The notes below the pieces were generated by a model, which saw only the letters and a list, made by a program, of their open reading frames with translations, searched no databases and had not been told where the DNA came from. Of a DNA stretch of 64,000 nt, positions 15,778 to 25,525 are shown in pieces. The position numbers and the translations under genes are program-made. Within the stretch, counting starts at the first letter, position 1; every line of letters starts with the position of its first letter. Origin of the DNA: RDYJ01 sp034931405 (GTDB taxonomy: Bacteria; Cyanobacteriota; Cyanobacteriia; Cyanobacteriales; Nostocaceae); the NCBI RefSeq assembly GCF_034931405.1, contig NZ_JAYGHA010000030.1, positions 7,079 to 71,078 on the forward strand, given 5' to 3'.

Positions 15778-18207
15778 TTACCGTTGGTGGGCAAAGCGTC
15801 GTAATAAAATTGAGTTAGTGACAACACTCACAGAGCTAAAGGCCATAAGGGCTGCGGCGCTGGATGGGCTAAGAACAAAACCAAAGTTGGGTAATAAAAC
15901 ACCTGCGGCTAAGGGAATACCAATTGTATTATATGCAAAAGCCCAGAATAAATTTTGACGAATTTTTGTGAATGTGGCACGACTCAGTTGAATTGATTCG
16001 ACAACATCAGTTAGAGAATCACGCATTAAGATAATTTCGGCTGTTTCCATAGCTACATCTGTTCCTGAATGTAAAGCAATGCCGACATCTGCTTGAGATA
16101 AAGCGGGAGCGTCATTAATGCCATCTCCTACCATGGCGACGATGGATTTGGAATTGGGTATGATTCCGCTGTCCCCAGTTTGCAGGGATTGAATGGCACT
16201 GGCTTTTTTGGCTGGAGGAATACCTGCCATGACATCGGTGCTATTTATGCCGAGTTGTTGGGCGATCGCACTTGCTGCTTCTAATCTATCACCACTCAGT
16301 AGGATTACGCGCAAACCCATCTGACGCAATTTGTCTACAGTTGCTTGTGCATCTGGTCTGAGAGTATCACTAACGGCAATTAATCCAGCTAAAGTATTAT
16401 CAATGGCAACACTAATAACTGTTTTCCCCGCCGTTGCTAATCTTTGCGCTTGCTGTTGAGCAGTTTCACTGATAGTAATTCCGTGCCAGTTCAACCACTC
16501 CCAGTTACCTAGAAGTACGTTTTTACCTTCTACTACAGCAGATACACCCATTCCTGGCTCAGTATGAAAGTCTACTGCATGGGGAATTGATAAATTTTGT
16601 CGCTGGGCTGCTTGGTGAATTGCTTTAGCTAGGGGGTGATAAGTACCGCTTTCTACTGCTGCTGCTAGTTGGAGAAGTGACGATTCTTGTAAGTCTGTAA
16701 ATAACAAACAATCTGTAACTGTGGGCTTACCTGTAGTCAGAGTGCCTGTTTTATCAAAGACTACGGTATTTAGCTGGTGGACTTTTTCTAAAACGTCACC
16801 ACCTTTGATTAACAAACCTCTTTCTGCGCCCATGCCTGTACCGACAAGAATAGCTGTGGGGGTAGCTAGTCCTAAAGCACAGGGACAGGCAACCACCATC
16901 ACTGCGATCGCTAATTTTAAACTAATTAAAAGCGCAGAATGTTGGATGTTGTTTCCGGGGTGATGTGCGGCATGACTCATCATTTCCATACCGCTGGAAA
17001 TATTAATATCTGGCCAAATGTGAGTACCAAAAAAGTACCAAAACACAAATGTCAGCAAAGAAGCTGTTAACACCCCATAGGTAAAATAACCAGCAACCGT
17101 ATCGGCTAATTTCTGAACAGGTGCTTTGCGAGTTTGGGCAGCTTCTACCAAAGCGACAATGTGTGCCAAAGTGGTATCATCACCTGTACGGGTAGCTTGC
17201 ATTGCGATCGCACCTGATTGGTTAATCGTTCCCGCTGTCACCGTATCTCCTGGTTGCTTCATCACAGGGACAGATTCCCCAGTTAACATCGACTCATCGA
17301 CGGTGGTTTGTCCAAACCGCACTTCACCATCAACGGGGATTTTATCGCCTGGTAGCACCTGTAACCATTCACCAACTCGCACCTGTTCGGCTGGAATTTC
17401 GGCAATATTTGCCCCGGCGATGAATTTCTCTGAATCTGGGTTAGCAATTAATCTAGCTGTTTGCGGCTGGAGTGCTAATAATTGCCGAAATGCCGATGCA
17501 GCGCGTCCTCTAGCTTGTTTTTCTAAGGTTCTTCCTAGCAGGATAAAGCCCAGCATCATCACTGGTTCATCAAAGAAACATTCCCAACCCATCTGGGGAA
17601 ACAACAGCGCCACCAAACTAGCTGTATAAGCTGTCAGAGTTCCCAAACTAATCAAAGTATTCATATTCGGCGCACCCCGTCGCCATCCCAGCCAGCCATC
17701 TATAATGATGGGACGACCAGGAATCAGTAGCGCCACTGTTGCTAGTCCGCAGTGAAACCAGATGTTATTCAACCCGATTTGATTCAAAATGGGGAAAATG
17801 CTGTTACCAAAATGTCCAATTCCTGAAAACACCAATAACAACGCCGCAATAACTAATTGTCTCAATGCAGCTTGCATTTCCTCTTGCTGTCTGATTGCTG
17901 GATCAGATTTCTTTCCTGCTTGACTATTAGCTGTGCGGGTTTGGGTAGGAAATCCCGTTTCTGTTAATGCTTTTGCCAGCGCCTCCGCATCTACAGCACC
18001 AATTTCTGCTTCTACAACTGCCACTTCTGTAGCTAGGTTGACGCAGACATTTTTAACTTCTGGATACTGGGTTAGCTGTCTTTCTACTGCTTTCACGCAC
18101 CCAGCGCATTTCATACCCCCGACATCTAAAATAATTTTTTCTAAGTTTGTATCTCTATTAGGGGGGGATGATTCTGAGGCAAACTGAGTTTCTGGGGCAA
18201 GTTGCAT
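15778..18207 (-). CDS. Copper-translocating P-type ATPase (CtaA/PacS type)
   Basis: 809 residues. An N-terminal heavy-metal-associated domain carries GGMKCAGCVKAVE (copper-binding CxxC) near residue 32. Then come eight predicted membrane helices, the TGES actuator motif, the P1B signature CPC in VVACPCALGLATPT, the phosphorylation site DKTGTLT, the HP-containing YHPLAKA, and GDGINDAP. This combination is diagnostic of Cu(I) P1B-1 pumps. In cyanobacteria CtaA acts at the plasma membrane and PacS at the thylakoid, supplying plastocyanin and cytochrome oxidase with copper; which of the two this is cannot be decided here. A His-rich loop (HAAHHPGNNIQH) precedes the CPC helix. The coxBAC operon in the same window needs copper. 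Confidence 0.92.
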   Translation of the reverse strand: MQLAPETQFASESSPPNRDTNLEKIILDVGGMKCAGCVKAVERQLTQYPEVKNVCVNLATEVAVVEAEIGAVDAEALAKALTETGFPTQTRTANSQAGKKSDPAIRQQEEMQAALRQLVIAALLLVFSGIGHFGNSIFPILNQIGLNNIWFHCGLATVALLIPGRPIIIDGWLGWRRGAPNMNTLISLGTLTAYTASLVALLFPQMGWECFFDEPVMMLGFILLGRTLEKQARGRAASAFRQLLALQPQTARLIANPDSEKFIAGANIAEIPAEQVRVGEWLQVLPGDKIPVDGEVRFGQTTVDESMLTGESVPVMKQPGDTVTAGTINQSGAIAMQATRTGDDTTLAHIVALVEAAQTRKAPVQKLADTVAGYFTYGVLTASLLTFVFWYFFGTHIWPDINISSGMEMMSHAAHHPGNNIQHSALLISLKLAIAVMVVACPCALGLATPTAILVGTGMGAERGLLIKGGDVLEKVHQLNTVVFDKTGTLTTGKPTVTDCLLFTDLQESSLLQLAAAVESGTYHPLAKAIHQAAQRQNLSIPHAVDFHTEPGMGVSAVVEGKNVLLGNWEWLNWHGITISETAQQQAQRLATAGKTVISVAIDNTLAGLIAVSDTLRPDAQATVDKLRQMGLRVILLSGDRLEAASAIAQQLGINSTDVMAGIPPAKKASAIQSLQTGDSGIIPNSKSIVAMVGDGINDAPALSQADVGIALHSGTDVAMETAEIILMRDSLTDVVESIQLSRATFTKIRQNLFWAFAYNTIGIPLAAGVLLPNFGFVLSPSSAAALMAFSSVSVVTNSILLRRFAHQR

Positions 18208-18377
18208 GGCAAGTTTTTAGATTCGCTACGAAAATTCAATGGCTGACAAAAGGCGGTTCTACTTTGAGCTTAGGCGAAATCTGGAACTATGAGCAACTGT
18301 GAATAATATTTAATGAAAATATTTAGGTTTGTAAACTATCGTCAACGACTCTAGCGCCTATAAGTGTGTTTTAAAAA

Positions 18378-19532
18378 TCAAATCTTGAGAAACCAACGAC
18401 GACGATACATAACATAAAGAATGAACCACCATAATACAATATTGGCGATCGCAAACAATAATGAACCATTCATATCACCAGCCCAAGAACTAAACCAGTA
18501 TTTATAAATCCAATTTTTCGTAGATAGGGCATTTTCACCTGTACCTACAGTAGTTTTCATCAAAATTCTCCCGAACAAGCCAGAACCAACAAACAAAAAA
18601 ATGGCATTTAAACCCATTACTTCTAAAGGAAAACCAATTTTTTTCAGGTTTCTGACTTCTACTAATTCATAACACAAAGCTAATACTAATAATGCCCAAC
18701 CCGCAGTATAAACAACATAGGAACTTGTCCACAAAGATTTATTGATAGGAAATACAAACCCCCACAATATACCTATTACCAAACAAGCTAAACCGACAAT
18801 TACTAAATTAATGCTAGTTCTAGTTTTTATTTGCTGTTTTTGTAACCATAAACCTGTAAAATAGCCAGCGAAAACTGTCACCACTGATGGTAGAGTGCTA
18901 AATAAACCCTCTGGATCAAAAGAACCTCCTTTATAAAGGTGTGGTTTAGTTAATAAAATGCTGTCAATATAAGCCCCTAAATTACCTTCGGCTGTTAAAT
19001 TTCCTGCACCATAACCAGGTACAGGAATTAGTTGCATTGTTAACCAATAACCGATGAGTAAAATACCTGAAAATATCCACAAATTTCGTTGAGATAATTT
19101 GAGAACAGCAAAAGCAGCGATGACATAAGCTAAACCAATACGTTGCAATACTCCCATAATTCGCATTTTACTAAAATCTAAAGGTATTTCTTTAAATAGT
19201 AAATCCAGAAACATGGTAGATAAAGTTAACATCAAACCCAGCCCAAATAATATCAAACCTCGGCGAATAATACGCAGGTAAACCTGACGAGTAGGACGGT
19301 TTTCTGGTGTGTATTTAGCAAAGGAAAAAGGTATGGCTGCACCAACAATAAATAGGAAAAAAGGGAAAACTAAATCTGTGGGTGTACAACCATGCCATTC
19401 TGCGTGTTTTAATGGTGGATAGATGTAATCCCAACTACCAGGATTATTGACTAGAATCATAAAAGCGATCGCAATTCCCCGAAATACATCCAGGGATACA
19501 AGACGCTGAGATGGAGTATAATCTTTAAGCAT
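18378..19532 (-). CDS. DUF5009 / HGSNAT-like membrane acyltransferase
   Basis: About 384 residues, chiefly ten or more membrane helices. ATG 19532 is chosen because TTG 19568 would add residues outside the family pattern. Signature segments are RLVSLDVFRGIAIAFMILVN with the conserved Asp-x-x-Arg-Gly, and WHGCTPTDLVFPFFLFIVG containing the His and Asp of the heparan-alpha-glucosaminide N-acetyltransferase-like family. Human HGSNAT moves acetyl groups across the lysosomal membrane; bacterial relatives probably acetylate envelope glycans. No neighbouring glycan genes are present, so the substrate is unknown. Confidence 0.85.
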   Translation of the reverse strand: MLKDYTPSQRLVSLDVFRGIAIAFMILVNNPGSWDYIYPPLKHAEWHGCTPTDLVFPFFLFIVGAAIPFSFAKYTPENRPTRQVYLRIIRRGLILFGLGLMLTLSTMFLDLLFKEIPLDFSKMRIMGVLQRIGLAYVIAAFAVLKLSQRNLWIFSGILLIGYWLTMQLIPVPGYGAGNLTAEGNLGAYIDSILLTKPHLYKGGSFDPEGLFSTLPSVVTVFAGYFTGLWLQKQQIKTRTSINLVIVGLACLVIGILWGFVFPINKSLWTSSYVVYTAGWALLVLALCYELVEVRNLKKIGFPLEVMGLNAIFLFVGSGLFGRILMKTTVGTGENALSTKNWIYKYWFSSWAGDMNGSLLFAIANIVLWWFILYVMYRRRWFLKI

Positions 19533-19663
19533 TATTGACACTGGTTTATATATTGAACTAACTACCAAAAATTTGGATATGAAAGATGATACAGTTTTTT
19601 GGTAAATAAATTCAAATTATTAAATAAAAAACAAAATTGTGAATATCAAAACAATTCTTTTGA

Positions 19664-19936
19664 GTGGGTAAACCAGAATTAACAATTACTAAAGATGAAA
19701 AATCAGGTAATCTGCACTTGAATTGGCAAATTCAAGGTAAGCAAAAAATACAGTTATGGGTGTTACACACTCAAACAGGAAATGAATGGAAAACAAATAT
19801 TTTACCCTTACAAACAACTTCCTATTTATTGATAAATAATGAAGTTGAAAATGTGGCTATTTCCGCAGTTAGTCGTTATGGTATTCAGGGAGAAAGTGTG
19901 GTGATGGAAGTGAAAGAAAATTTGATTAAAAAATAA
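19664..19936 (+). CDS. Small beta-rich protein or C-terminal domain remnant
   Basis: 90 residues from a GTG that directly follows an in-frame TGA. The sequence has alternating polar/hydrophobic strands (GNLHLNWQIQG, KIQLWVLHTQTGNEW, NVAISAVSRYGIQGESV) that look like a fibronectin-III-type or glycosidase C-terminal domain. No ribosome binding site is convincing and no upstream catalytic part exists, so it may be the leftover end of a longer secreted protein. Codon use is normal for the window. The 19937-20197 spacer that follows shows nothing else. Confidence 0.4.
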   Translation: MGKPELTITKDEKSGNLHLNWQIQGKQKIQLWVLHTQTGNEWKTNILPLQTTSYLLINNEVENVAISAVSRYGIQGESVVMEVKENLIKK

Positions 19937-20197
19937 TTGTGCAATGTTATGTTTTGCGTAAGTCCTGTTTTCAAACAACCTCTAATCAAATACGCTATAT
20001 ATTACAGATATAAGTTGTATAGGCAGCATGAAAAGTATGCTTTTGTAGAAATAGTTAATTTCTAAACTAGACATAGTGGTAAAATAAGCTATTCCTATCA
20101 GGAATAATATTACCAAACTAATCTTTTTATATTTGAAGGTTGGCATATTCAAGTAATAGATATATAGAGAATTTATTTAATTATCTAATCATCAATT

Positions 20198-20473
20198 TTA
20201 GAACCAACCCTGCTTTTTTACAAAGTAGGTATTAACAAAATCTTCATGATTTTTGTTTAGGTAAATCATGCCTTCAATTAATCCCACAAGCTGCATAATT
20301 AGCAGGGTAAATCCATAAGTCAGAGAACCTCCAACTACAGAAATTACTAACATGATAAAACCTTCAGGCGCGTAACCAAGTATAAATTTATGTAGCCCAA
20401 ATCCGCCAATAATGATGCCACAGTAACCAGCGAGAAGTTGTTTAGTAGGGTGAGATGGGTTGAGATTAGTCAT
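20198..20473 (-). CDS. TM2 domain membrane protein
   Basis: 91 residues. The TM2 signature is clear: LLAGYCGIIIGGFGLHKFILGYAPEG, then a second helix (FIMLVISVVGGSLTYGFTLLIMQLVGLIEGMIYL). Helix 1, a short turn with the conserved Gly-x-His-x-Phe, and helix 2 make a two-pass membrane protein. TM2 proteins are widespread and of poorly defined function. GAGCTT just upstream of the start may act as a weak ribosome binding site. The 414-base spacer on the other side (20474-20887) contains no recognisable gene. Confidence 0.88.
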   Translation of the reverse strand: MTNLNPSHPTKQLLAGYCGIIIGGFGLHKFILGYAPEGFIMLVISVVGGSLTYGFTLLIMQLVGLIEGMIYLNKNHEDFVNTYFVKKQGWF

Positions 20474-20887
20474 TTTAAATTAAGCTCCTTGATGTATATT
20501 GAAGTATGAAATGAAAGATGAATGAATAGCTAAAGTCACCATAATTCCCGAAGTAAATGGGAAGTATGGGTATAAGAATATAAACCAACAAAGCCTGAAC
20601 CTATCATGTTTGTAGATGACTGTTGGTAAAATAGCGAGCAAATTTCAGTGCAGCTGGTTGACAGATTGAGATGATGATTAACTCTAATAATCAGCCCAAA
20701 CTGCCACACTGTAGTAGTATTTACAGGTTTATAGTGATTATGTCCGGACTTTTTTGAGTTCGCTGTATATGGTGAAACTAGATTGATTTTGTGAGGTAGT
20801 TATTGCAGATAAAAACAGATCGTAATCTGACCCTTCTATGCCGATATAATCAAATATTTTTGATTTTTTCATCCGTAATTGTCGGTT

Positions 20888-22462
20888 TTAATTATTGCTG
20901 CTACCCAAAAGAAATAAACTGAGTAGTGTACCACTGTTCCAAAGACTGTGGAGAAGCATAGGGGCGAGGAGATTGCGCGATCGCGTGTACACTATTCCTA
21001 ACACTATGCCTAATGCTGTAAGTGGCAGAATTTCCGACAAACTCAGGTGAGCAGCAGCAAATAACAAGCTACTAACTAAAACTGAACCCCAAACGGGTAG
21101 ATAACGAGTCAGGGAAGGTAACAAGAAGCCCCGAAATAGAAACTCTTCAAAAAATGGCGCTGCTATCCCAGCAGTAAAGAAAAATATTCCCAACGCTACG
21201 TTATCTTTACTTTCTAAGGCCAGTTGTAAAAGCGGGTTGCTACCGCCTTGTCCATTCCATAGCTTCTGATTAATTAACGATACTATCACTACTATGGGTA
21301 AAGCTGTGCAGTAACCACCTAGTCCCCATAAAAACCAGTTACTGAAAAAACGAAAGCGAAACCAATCTTCTGGGAGGGGAAAATAGCGCCTGATAGAAAA
21401 ATACAGCACTGAAAACGCACCCAAGGCCACCAGCAAGTAACTGACTAAAACGGAAAAAGCCTGAACTCGCACATTATCTGAAGCACGAGAGATAGGGAGA
21501 ATAGTTAATAATTCAGGTATAAATAATTGCCCCATCAAGAAAAATCCCAGCACAAATACCTGTAAAATTATTTCTACATTCCAAGGTGTTGACCAAGGCT
21601 TTTGGGCATTTTGAGCTAATATAGATTCCCTTCCCTTCAGAAATAACTGAATAACTAAAGCTACCAGCAATATCAGTCCAATAAACGCAGTTAAGCTGGG
21701 AATAGCAGCAATTAATGCTAATTTCCACACTGCATCAATAGCGGCTGCTTGTTGTGCAGTTTGAATATTTACTAGAACATCTTGACGTTGTTGGAGTTGG
21801 TATAGCTGAATTAAAGCTGTGGAGCGAAACCAACCTTCTAAATTTTCTTGAATCAGTGGTTGTGCATTTGGTAGTAACTGCGGAGGGTCGCTCCATAATC
21901 CAGTTAATACTTGAGCAACTTCTTTAAAATCTGTCTGGGAAGGTTTTTGTACTTGACTCCAAGTTTTCAGGGCGGTTGCTGTTTCCCCTTGCTGTACCTG
22001 TAAAATTCCCAAACGCAAGTCTAACTCATCCCGCAATTTTTGCAGTTTGTGGACTGACTTCTCTAACTGTTGCTGCTGTTCTTGAAGAGAGGTTTTAGTA
22101 TCAAGGGGGTCGTTTGGTAGAGGTTTAGGTGGTGTGATTGCTGTAAGATCCTGAGCGCGAAGTTTTGCCAGTTTGTTTTCGGCTTTGTCCAAGTTAGTTT
22201 GGACAGACTCACGTGCTTGTTGATATTGCTTGGTGGCACTTTCTAGCGGTTTATCACCGACTATTGCTTCCCGAATAGCCAGAAAGCTCTCGTCGTTGCG
22301 ATCTTCTGGTTGCCATGTTTGGGCTTGTAGGACAATATTGGTTTGGTAGAGTTCCAACCGACTTTGAAACTGTGGTTTTTGCCAACTCGCAAATAAAGAC
22401 AAGCCGGACAACATTATTGATAACAGTGTCAACCCAATTAACAGCAACCGCTTAAGTGTCAT
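20888..22462 (-). CDS. CPBP (CAAX/Abi) intramembrane metalloprotease
   Basis: 524 residues. An N-terminal membrane anchor is followed by a long coiled extramembrane region (residues 30-230, with runs such as LDKAENKLAKLRAQ and LEKSVHKLQKLRDELD), then about eight membrane helices. The CPBP motifs are FFEEFLFRGFLLP (EExxxR), FAAAHL (FxxxH) and LLHSLWN (HxxxN) near the C terminus. These glutamate/histidine intramembrane proteases relate to eukaryotic Rce1. In cyanobacteria several large CPBP proteins exist with unknown substrates. The coiled N-terminal region is longer than in the minimal family. Confidence 0.9.
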   Translation of the reverse strand: MTLKRLLLIGLTLLSIMLSGLSLFASWQKPQFQSRLELYQTNIVLQAQTWQPEDRNDESFLAIREAIVGDKPLESATKQYQQARESVQTNLDKAENKLAKLRAQDLTAITPPKPLPNDPLDTKTSLQEQQQQLEKSVHKLQKLRDELDLRLGILQVQQGETATALKTWSQVQKPSQTDFKEVAQVLTGLWSDPPQLLPNAQPLIQENLEGWFRSTALIQLYQLQQRQDVLVNIQTAQQAAAIDAVWKLALIAAIPSLTAFIGLILLVALVIQLFLKGRESILAQNAQKPWSTPWNVEIILQVFVLGFFLMGQLFIPELLTILPISRASDNVRVQAFSVLVSYLLVALGAFSVLYFSIRRYFPLPEDWFRFRFFSNWFLWGLGGYCTALPIVVIVSLINQKLWNGQGGSNPLLQLALESKDNVALGIFFFTAGIAAPFFEEFLFRGFLLPSLTRYLPVWGSVLVSSLLFAAAHLSLSEILPLTALGIVLGIVYTRSRNLLAPMLLHSLWNSGTLLSLFLLGSSNN

Positions 22463-22569
22463 TTATCCCCCTTTAACTTACCTATGAAGAGCGTCCGCCC
22501 CTTGGAAATTATAAGCTAGTTGGGGAGGTTGGGGGGGGGGATGATGATCACTTCTAGACATTTATTTCT

Positions 22570-22806
22570 TAGCGGTTAGAATCACCCCCGCATATCGCGG
22601 GGATGTGTTCTACAAAAGGCTGTTTACCTCAGCTTGCTGAGGAGTACAACATTTATTGGCCTTGTGCTGGTGCTGGGTCGAGTCTCCAGGAGAAGTAATT
22701 TTCTGGGTTGTTGTCAGGGTCGTGTGAAACGTTAAAAATCTCAACTTACTGATGGGGATGTACAAACCCCATCTTCAACGAAGTAAGATGGGGTCGTTCA
22801 TAAAAG
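22570..22806 (+). other. Structured non-coding region with nested hairpins
   Basis: A 240-base stretch between divergent genes with three clear hairpins: CCCCGCATATCGCGGGG, CCTCAGCTTGCTGAGG, and ACCCCATCTTCAACGAAGTAAGATGGGGT in order (stem ACCCCATCTT / AAGATGGGGT). Between them are GGTCGAGTCTCC and GGTCGTGTGAAACG, sequence types I associate loosely with right ends of IS200/IS605-family (TnpB) elements. No transposase or TnpB frame remains. It may be an orphan element end, a structured RNA or both. The open frame running through the third hairpin into the DUF58 gene is judged non-coding. Confidence 0.4.
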
Positions 22807-22811
22807 AAACT

Positions 22812-23972
22812 ATGAAAATCACCAAAAACATCACCAATTGGCTAGAAACCCACGCCTCATCTCCTACCTATGGCGGTTGGGTCTTAGCCGGCGTTGCTAT
22901 TTGTTATTTAGGCGCTGCTATCAACACCATGGCGGGCTGGTTATATGTAATTAGTGGCATATCTCTGGCTTTATTAGGTGTATCAATTTTCTTAGCACCG
23001 CGATCGCTCAAAAATCTAGTCATCAAACGCTCTCCCATTGCACCAGTCAGCGTTGGCGATGAACTGAAAATTGAAATTGAAATCCATAATCTTACCCAGC
23101 GACCTGTAACTTTATTACAAGTTGCTGATATACTGCCTTTCATTTTAGGCAAACCAGTCAAACAGCCCATTGATAGCATTGAGGCAAAAAATAGTTACCT
23201 GTGGCAATACTACTACCCCACTCAACGACGGGGAATATACAGATGGCAAACAGTAGAATTAGCTACAGGTGCGCCCTGGGGTTTATTTTGGTGTCGTCGC
23301 CAACGAGAGTGCAAAGCTAGAGGTATCGTCTATCCCACAGTTTTACCCCTCAGCACCTGTCCCCTAGTTGATGAAATTGGCCAAGATGACAGTCAGAGAA
23401 ATGATCCCCGTGGTAAACCATTACAATTAGCCACAACAGGATTAGTGCGATCGCTCCGTCCCTATCGCATCGGTGATCCTACGCGGCTGATTCATTGGCG
23501 TACCAGTGCGCGTTATGGAGAATTGCGAGTACGCGAATTAGAACTGATCACAGGGGGACAAGAAATCATTATTGCCCTTGATAGCGCAGCCAACTGGCAA
23601 GAAGCACAATTTGAACAAGCCGTAACTGCTGCTGCATCCTTATATTTTTATGCTCAAAAACAACAATTACAAGTAGAACTTTGGACAGCAGCGACAGGTT
23701 TAGTCAAAGGTGATATTACTGTTCTGGAAACACTAGCAGCAACCAACCCTCTGGAAGAAGCGAATACACTACCAGAGAAATACCCCCTAATTTGGCTTAC
23801 CCAAAATCCCCTCACCTTAGCTGACTTACCTCTGGGAAGTCGTTGGGTTTTATGGGAGAATGTCAACTCATCCTCAGCACAAGTCGTAGTCAATCGAGAT
23901 TACCCCGGCATCATCCTGCAAAGTGAACAAGAACTACAACTTCAGTTGCAAAAACCATTAAGTTCCTTTTAA
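22812..23972 (+). CDS. DUF58 domain membrane protein
   Basis: About 386 residues from ATG 22812; the in-frame extension back to 22752 crosses a hairpin and is rejected. Two adjacent membrane helices occupy residues 20-65 (GWVLAGVAICYLGAAIN, then LYVISGISLALLGVSIFL). A beta-rich region follows and then the DUF58 core: LRPYRIGDPTRLIHWRTSARYGELRVRELE, followed by IIIALDSAANW, a von Willebrand A-like strand. DUF58 proteins usually sit beside MoxR ATPases and transglutaminase-like genes; neither is seen here, so this is a stand-alone member. Role unknown. Confidence 0.88.
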   Translation: MKITKNITNWLETHASSPTYGGWVLAGVAICYLGAAINTMAGWLYVISGISLALLGVSIFLAPRSLKNLVIKRSPIAPVSVGDELKIEIEIHNLTQRPVTLLQVADILPFILGKPVKQPIDSIEAKNSYLWQYYYPTQRRGIYRWQTVELATGAPWGLFWCRRQRECKARGIVYPTVLPLSTCPLVDEIGQDDSQRNDPRGKPLQLATTGLVRSLRPYRIGDPTRLIHWRTSARYGELRVRELELITGGQEIIIALDSAANWQEAQFEQAVTAAASLYFYAQKQQLQVELWTAATGLVKGDITVLETLAATNPLEEANTLPEKYPLIWLTQNPLTLADLPLGSRWVLWENVNSSSAQVVVNRDYPGIILQSEQELQLQLQKPLSSF

Positions 23973-24010
23973 AAGCAGATCGAAGAGTCAGGAGCAAGAA
24001 TTTATTTTTT

Positions 24011-24054
24011 CCAATCCCCAATCCCCAATCCCCAATCCCCAATCCCCAATCCCC
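24011..24054. repeat. CCCCAAT heptamer tandem repeat
   Basis: About six copies of CCCCAAT in tandem between the DUF58 gene and ftrC. This class of short tandem repeat is typical of heterocystous cyanobacteria. Similar arrays are at 45933-46008, 47687-47749 and, inverted, 54708-54753. Confidence 0.95.
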
Positions 24055-24092
24055 CCTGCCTGTGGTGTACAATGCAAAGAAATATTTAAATT

Positions 24093-24473
24093 ATGAACAC
24101 CGATCCCATGATCAATTCAGAAGTTAACACAAAATCCAGTGAAAAAAGCCTAGAAGCAATGCGGCATTTTTCCGAACAATACGCAAAGCGGACTGGAACA
24201 TACTTCTGTACTGAACCTTCTGTGACAGCAGTCGTGATTGAAGGTTTAGCCAAACATAAAGACGACCTGGGTGCGCCTTTGTGTCCCTGTCGTCACTATG
24301 AAGACAAAGAAGCGGAAGTCAACGCAGCTTATTGGAACTGTCCTTGTGTACCCATGCGAGAACGCAAAGAATGTCACTGTATGCTATTTCTCACCAGTGA
24401 TAATGATTTTGCCTGTGAAAGACAAGAAATTTCTCTGGAAACCATCAAAGAAGTCCGCGAGAGCATGGGATGA
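24093..24473 (+). CDS. ftrC: Ferredoxin-thioredoxin reductase, catalytic subunit
   Basis: 126 residues. The enzyme passes electrons from photosynthetic ferredoxin to thioredoxin through a [4Fe-4S] cluster and an adjacent disulfide. All required cysteines are visible in the family pattern: YFCTEPS, LCPCRHYED, NCPCVPMRE, and ECHCMLF. Length is slightly above the usual because of a 25-residue N-terminal leader; an internal ATG at codon 6 is an alternative start. The stop overlaps the DUF309 start (ATGA), so the two genes form a translation-coupled pair. The variable subunit ftrV is not in the window. Confidence 0.96.
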   Translation: MNTDPMINSEVNTKSSEKSLEAMRHFSEQYAKRTGTYFCTEPSVTAVVIEGLAKHKDDLGAPLCPCRHYEDKEAEVNAAYWNCPCVPMRERKECHCMLFLTSDNDFACERQEISLETIKEVRESMG

Positions 24474-24862
24474 GTGAAAACCTACCCCAAGAGTTTTGGC
24501 TAGGAGTAGAACAGTTCAACTCTGGACAGTTCTACGCTTGTCATGATACCCTGGAAGCTCTGTGGATTGAAGCAACTGAACCAGAGAAAAGTTTGTATCA
24601 GGGTATTTTGCAAATTGCTGTAGCTTTATATCACTTGGGCAATGGCAACTTGCGCGGAGCAATGATTTTATTAGGAGAAGGTAGTAACCGTCTGCGTCGT
24701 TACCCAGACAATGATTGCGGTATCAATGTAGAAAAATTGTTGCTTGAGAGTGTGGCATTTTTAAAGGTACTCCAACAAATAGAGTTAGAAAAAATTCCTA
24801 GTAGTAATGTGGGTGAAAATGCAGTTTTACCTTTACCCAACATTTTTATTATTAAGGAATAG
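24470..24862 (+). CDS. DUF309 domain protein
   Basis: 130 residues, all-helical. The family motif is FNSGQFYACHDTLEALWIEA with the conserved His-x-x-x-Glu, followed by YQGILQIAVALYHLGNGNLRGAMILL and a glycine before SNRLRRY. DUF309 proteins have a helical fold and may bind metal through the HxxxE motif; their function is not established. It overlaps ftrC by four bases, which points to co-expression. The C-terminal 25 residues are unstructured. Confidence 0.9.
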   Translation: MSENLPQEFWLGVEQFNSGQFYACHDTLEALWIEATEPEKSLYQGILQIAVALYHLGNGNLRGAMILLGEGSNRLRRYPDNDCGINVEKLLLESVAFLKVLQQIELEKIPSSNVGENAVLPLPNIFIIKE

Positions 24863-25001
24863 CAGTAATATCACGTCTGGTTCATTACTTATTTACCAAT
24901 CACCAGATCAAACAGACTTGATATAACGAAACCTTCAGGTTGCAGAAAGCGTCAAGTTTACCAACTAGAATATAACCTGAAATCTTCTATCCCCAATTTT
25001 T

Positions 25002-25499
25002 ATGATACCTTCCTATCAATTGCCAAAATTACAAATGCACCGTCTAGGATTAGCTCTGATGCTGCCTGTAGCCCTCTTGGGTGCAGCAACCCTTTCTCAC
25101 CAACTCCCTACCGCTACAGCCCAATCTGCTGGGGGAAATCGCCCGCTGACTATTCGCTCTGATGTGCAGGAATATGATGCTAAATCTCAAGTAATTACTG
25201 CTCGTGGTAATGTGCAGATGTTGTATCCTGCTCGTCAGTTACAAGCCACTTCAGCCCAAGCGCAATACTTCAGCAAAGAACGCAGGATTGATTTTAGTGG
25301 CAATGTCTATATTTTGCAACAAGGTAATAATAGTATTAGGGCTGAGAGGGTTACTTATTTAATTGATGAAGGTCGATTTATTGCCTTACCTCAGTCCAAT
25401 CGTCAGGTAGAATCTGTCTACATGGTGGATGACACTAATGTTAATGGACAAACGGCTAAACCTGCGCCCAAAACACCAGCCTTGAAACGTTCTAATTAA
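25002..25499 (+). CDS. lptA: LptA/OstA-like periplasmic protein
   Basis: 165 residues. A signal peptide (LGLALMLPVALLGAATLS, cleavage near TATAQS) is followed by an OstA-like beta-jellyroll: LTIRSDVQEYDAKSQVITARGNVQM, SAQAQYFSKERRIDFSGNVYIL, and IRAERVTYLIDEGRF. LptA proteins form the periplasmic bridge that carries lipopolysaccharide to the outer membrane. lptB and an lptF/G permease follow on the same strand, so the operon assignment supports the call. Residues from about 145 on are disordered and basic. Confidence 0.9.
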   Translation: MIPSYQLPKLQMHRLGLALMLPVALLGAATLSHQLPTATAQSAGGNRPLTIRSDVQEYDAKSQVITARGNVQMLYPARQLQATSAQAQYFSKERRIDFSGNVYILQQGNNSIRAERVTYLIDEGRFIALPQSNRQVESVYMVDDTNVNGQTAKPAPKTPALKRSN

Positions 25500-25525
25500 C
25501 ATTTTTTACCACAAAACTACAAATA

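Noticed and set aside
22752..22811. 20-residue extension of the DUF58 protein
   Set aside because: The DNA is a hairpin of the structured region, not protein-like; ATG 22812 fits better.
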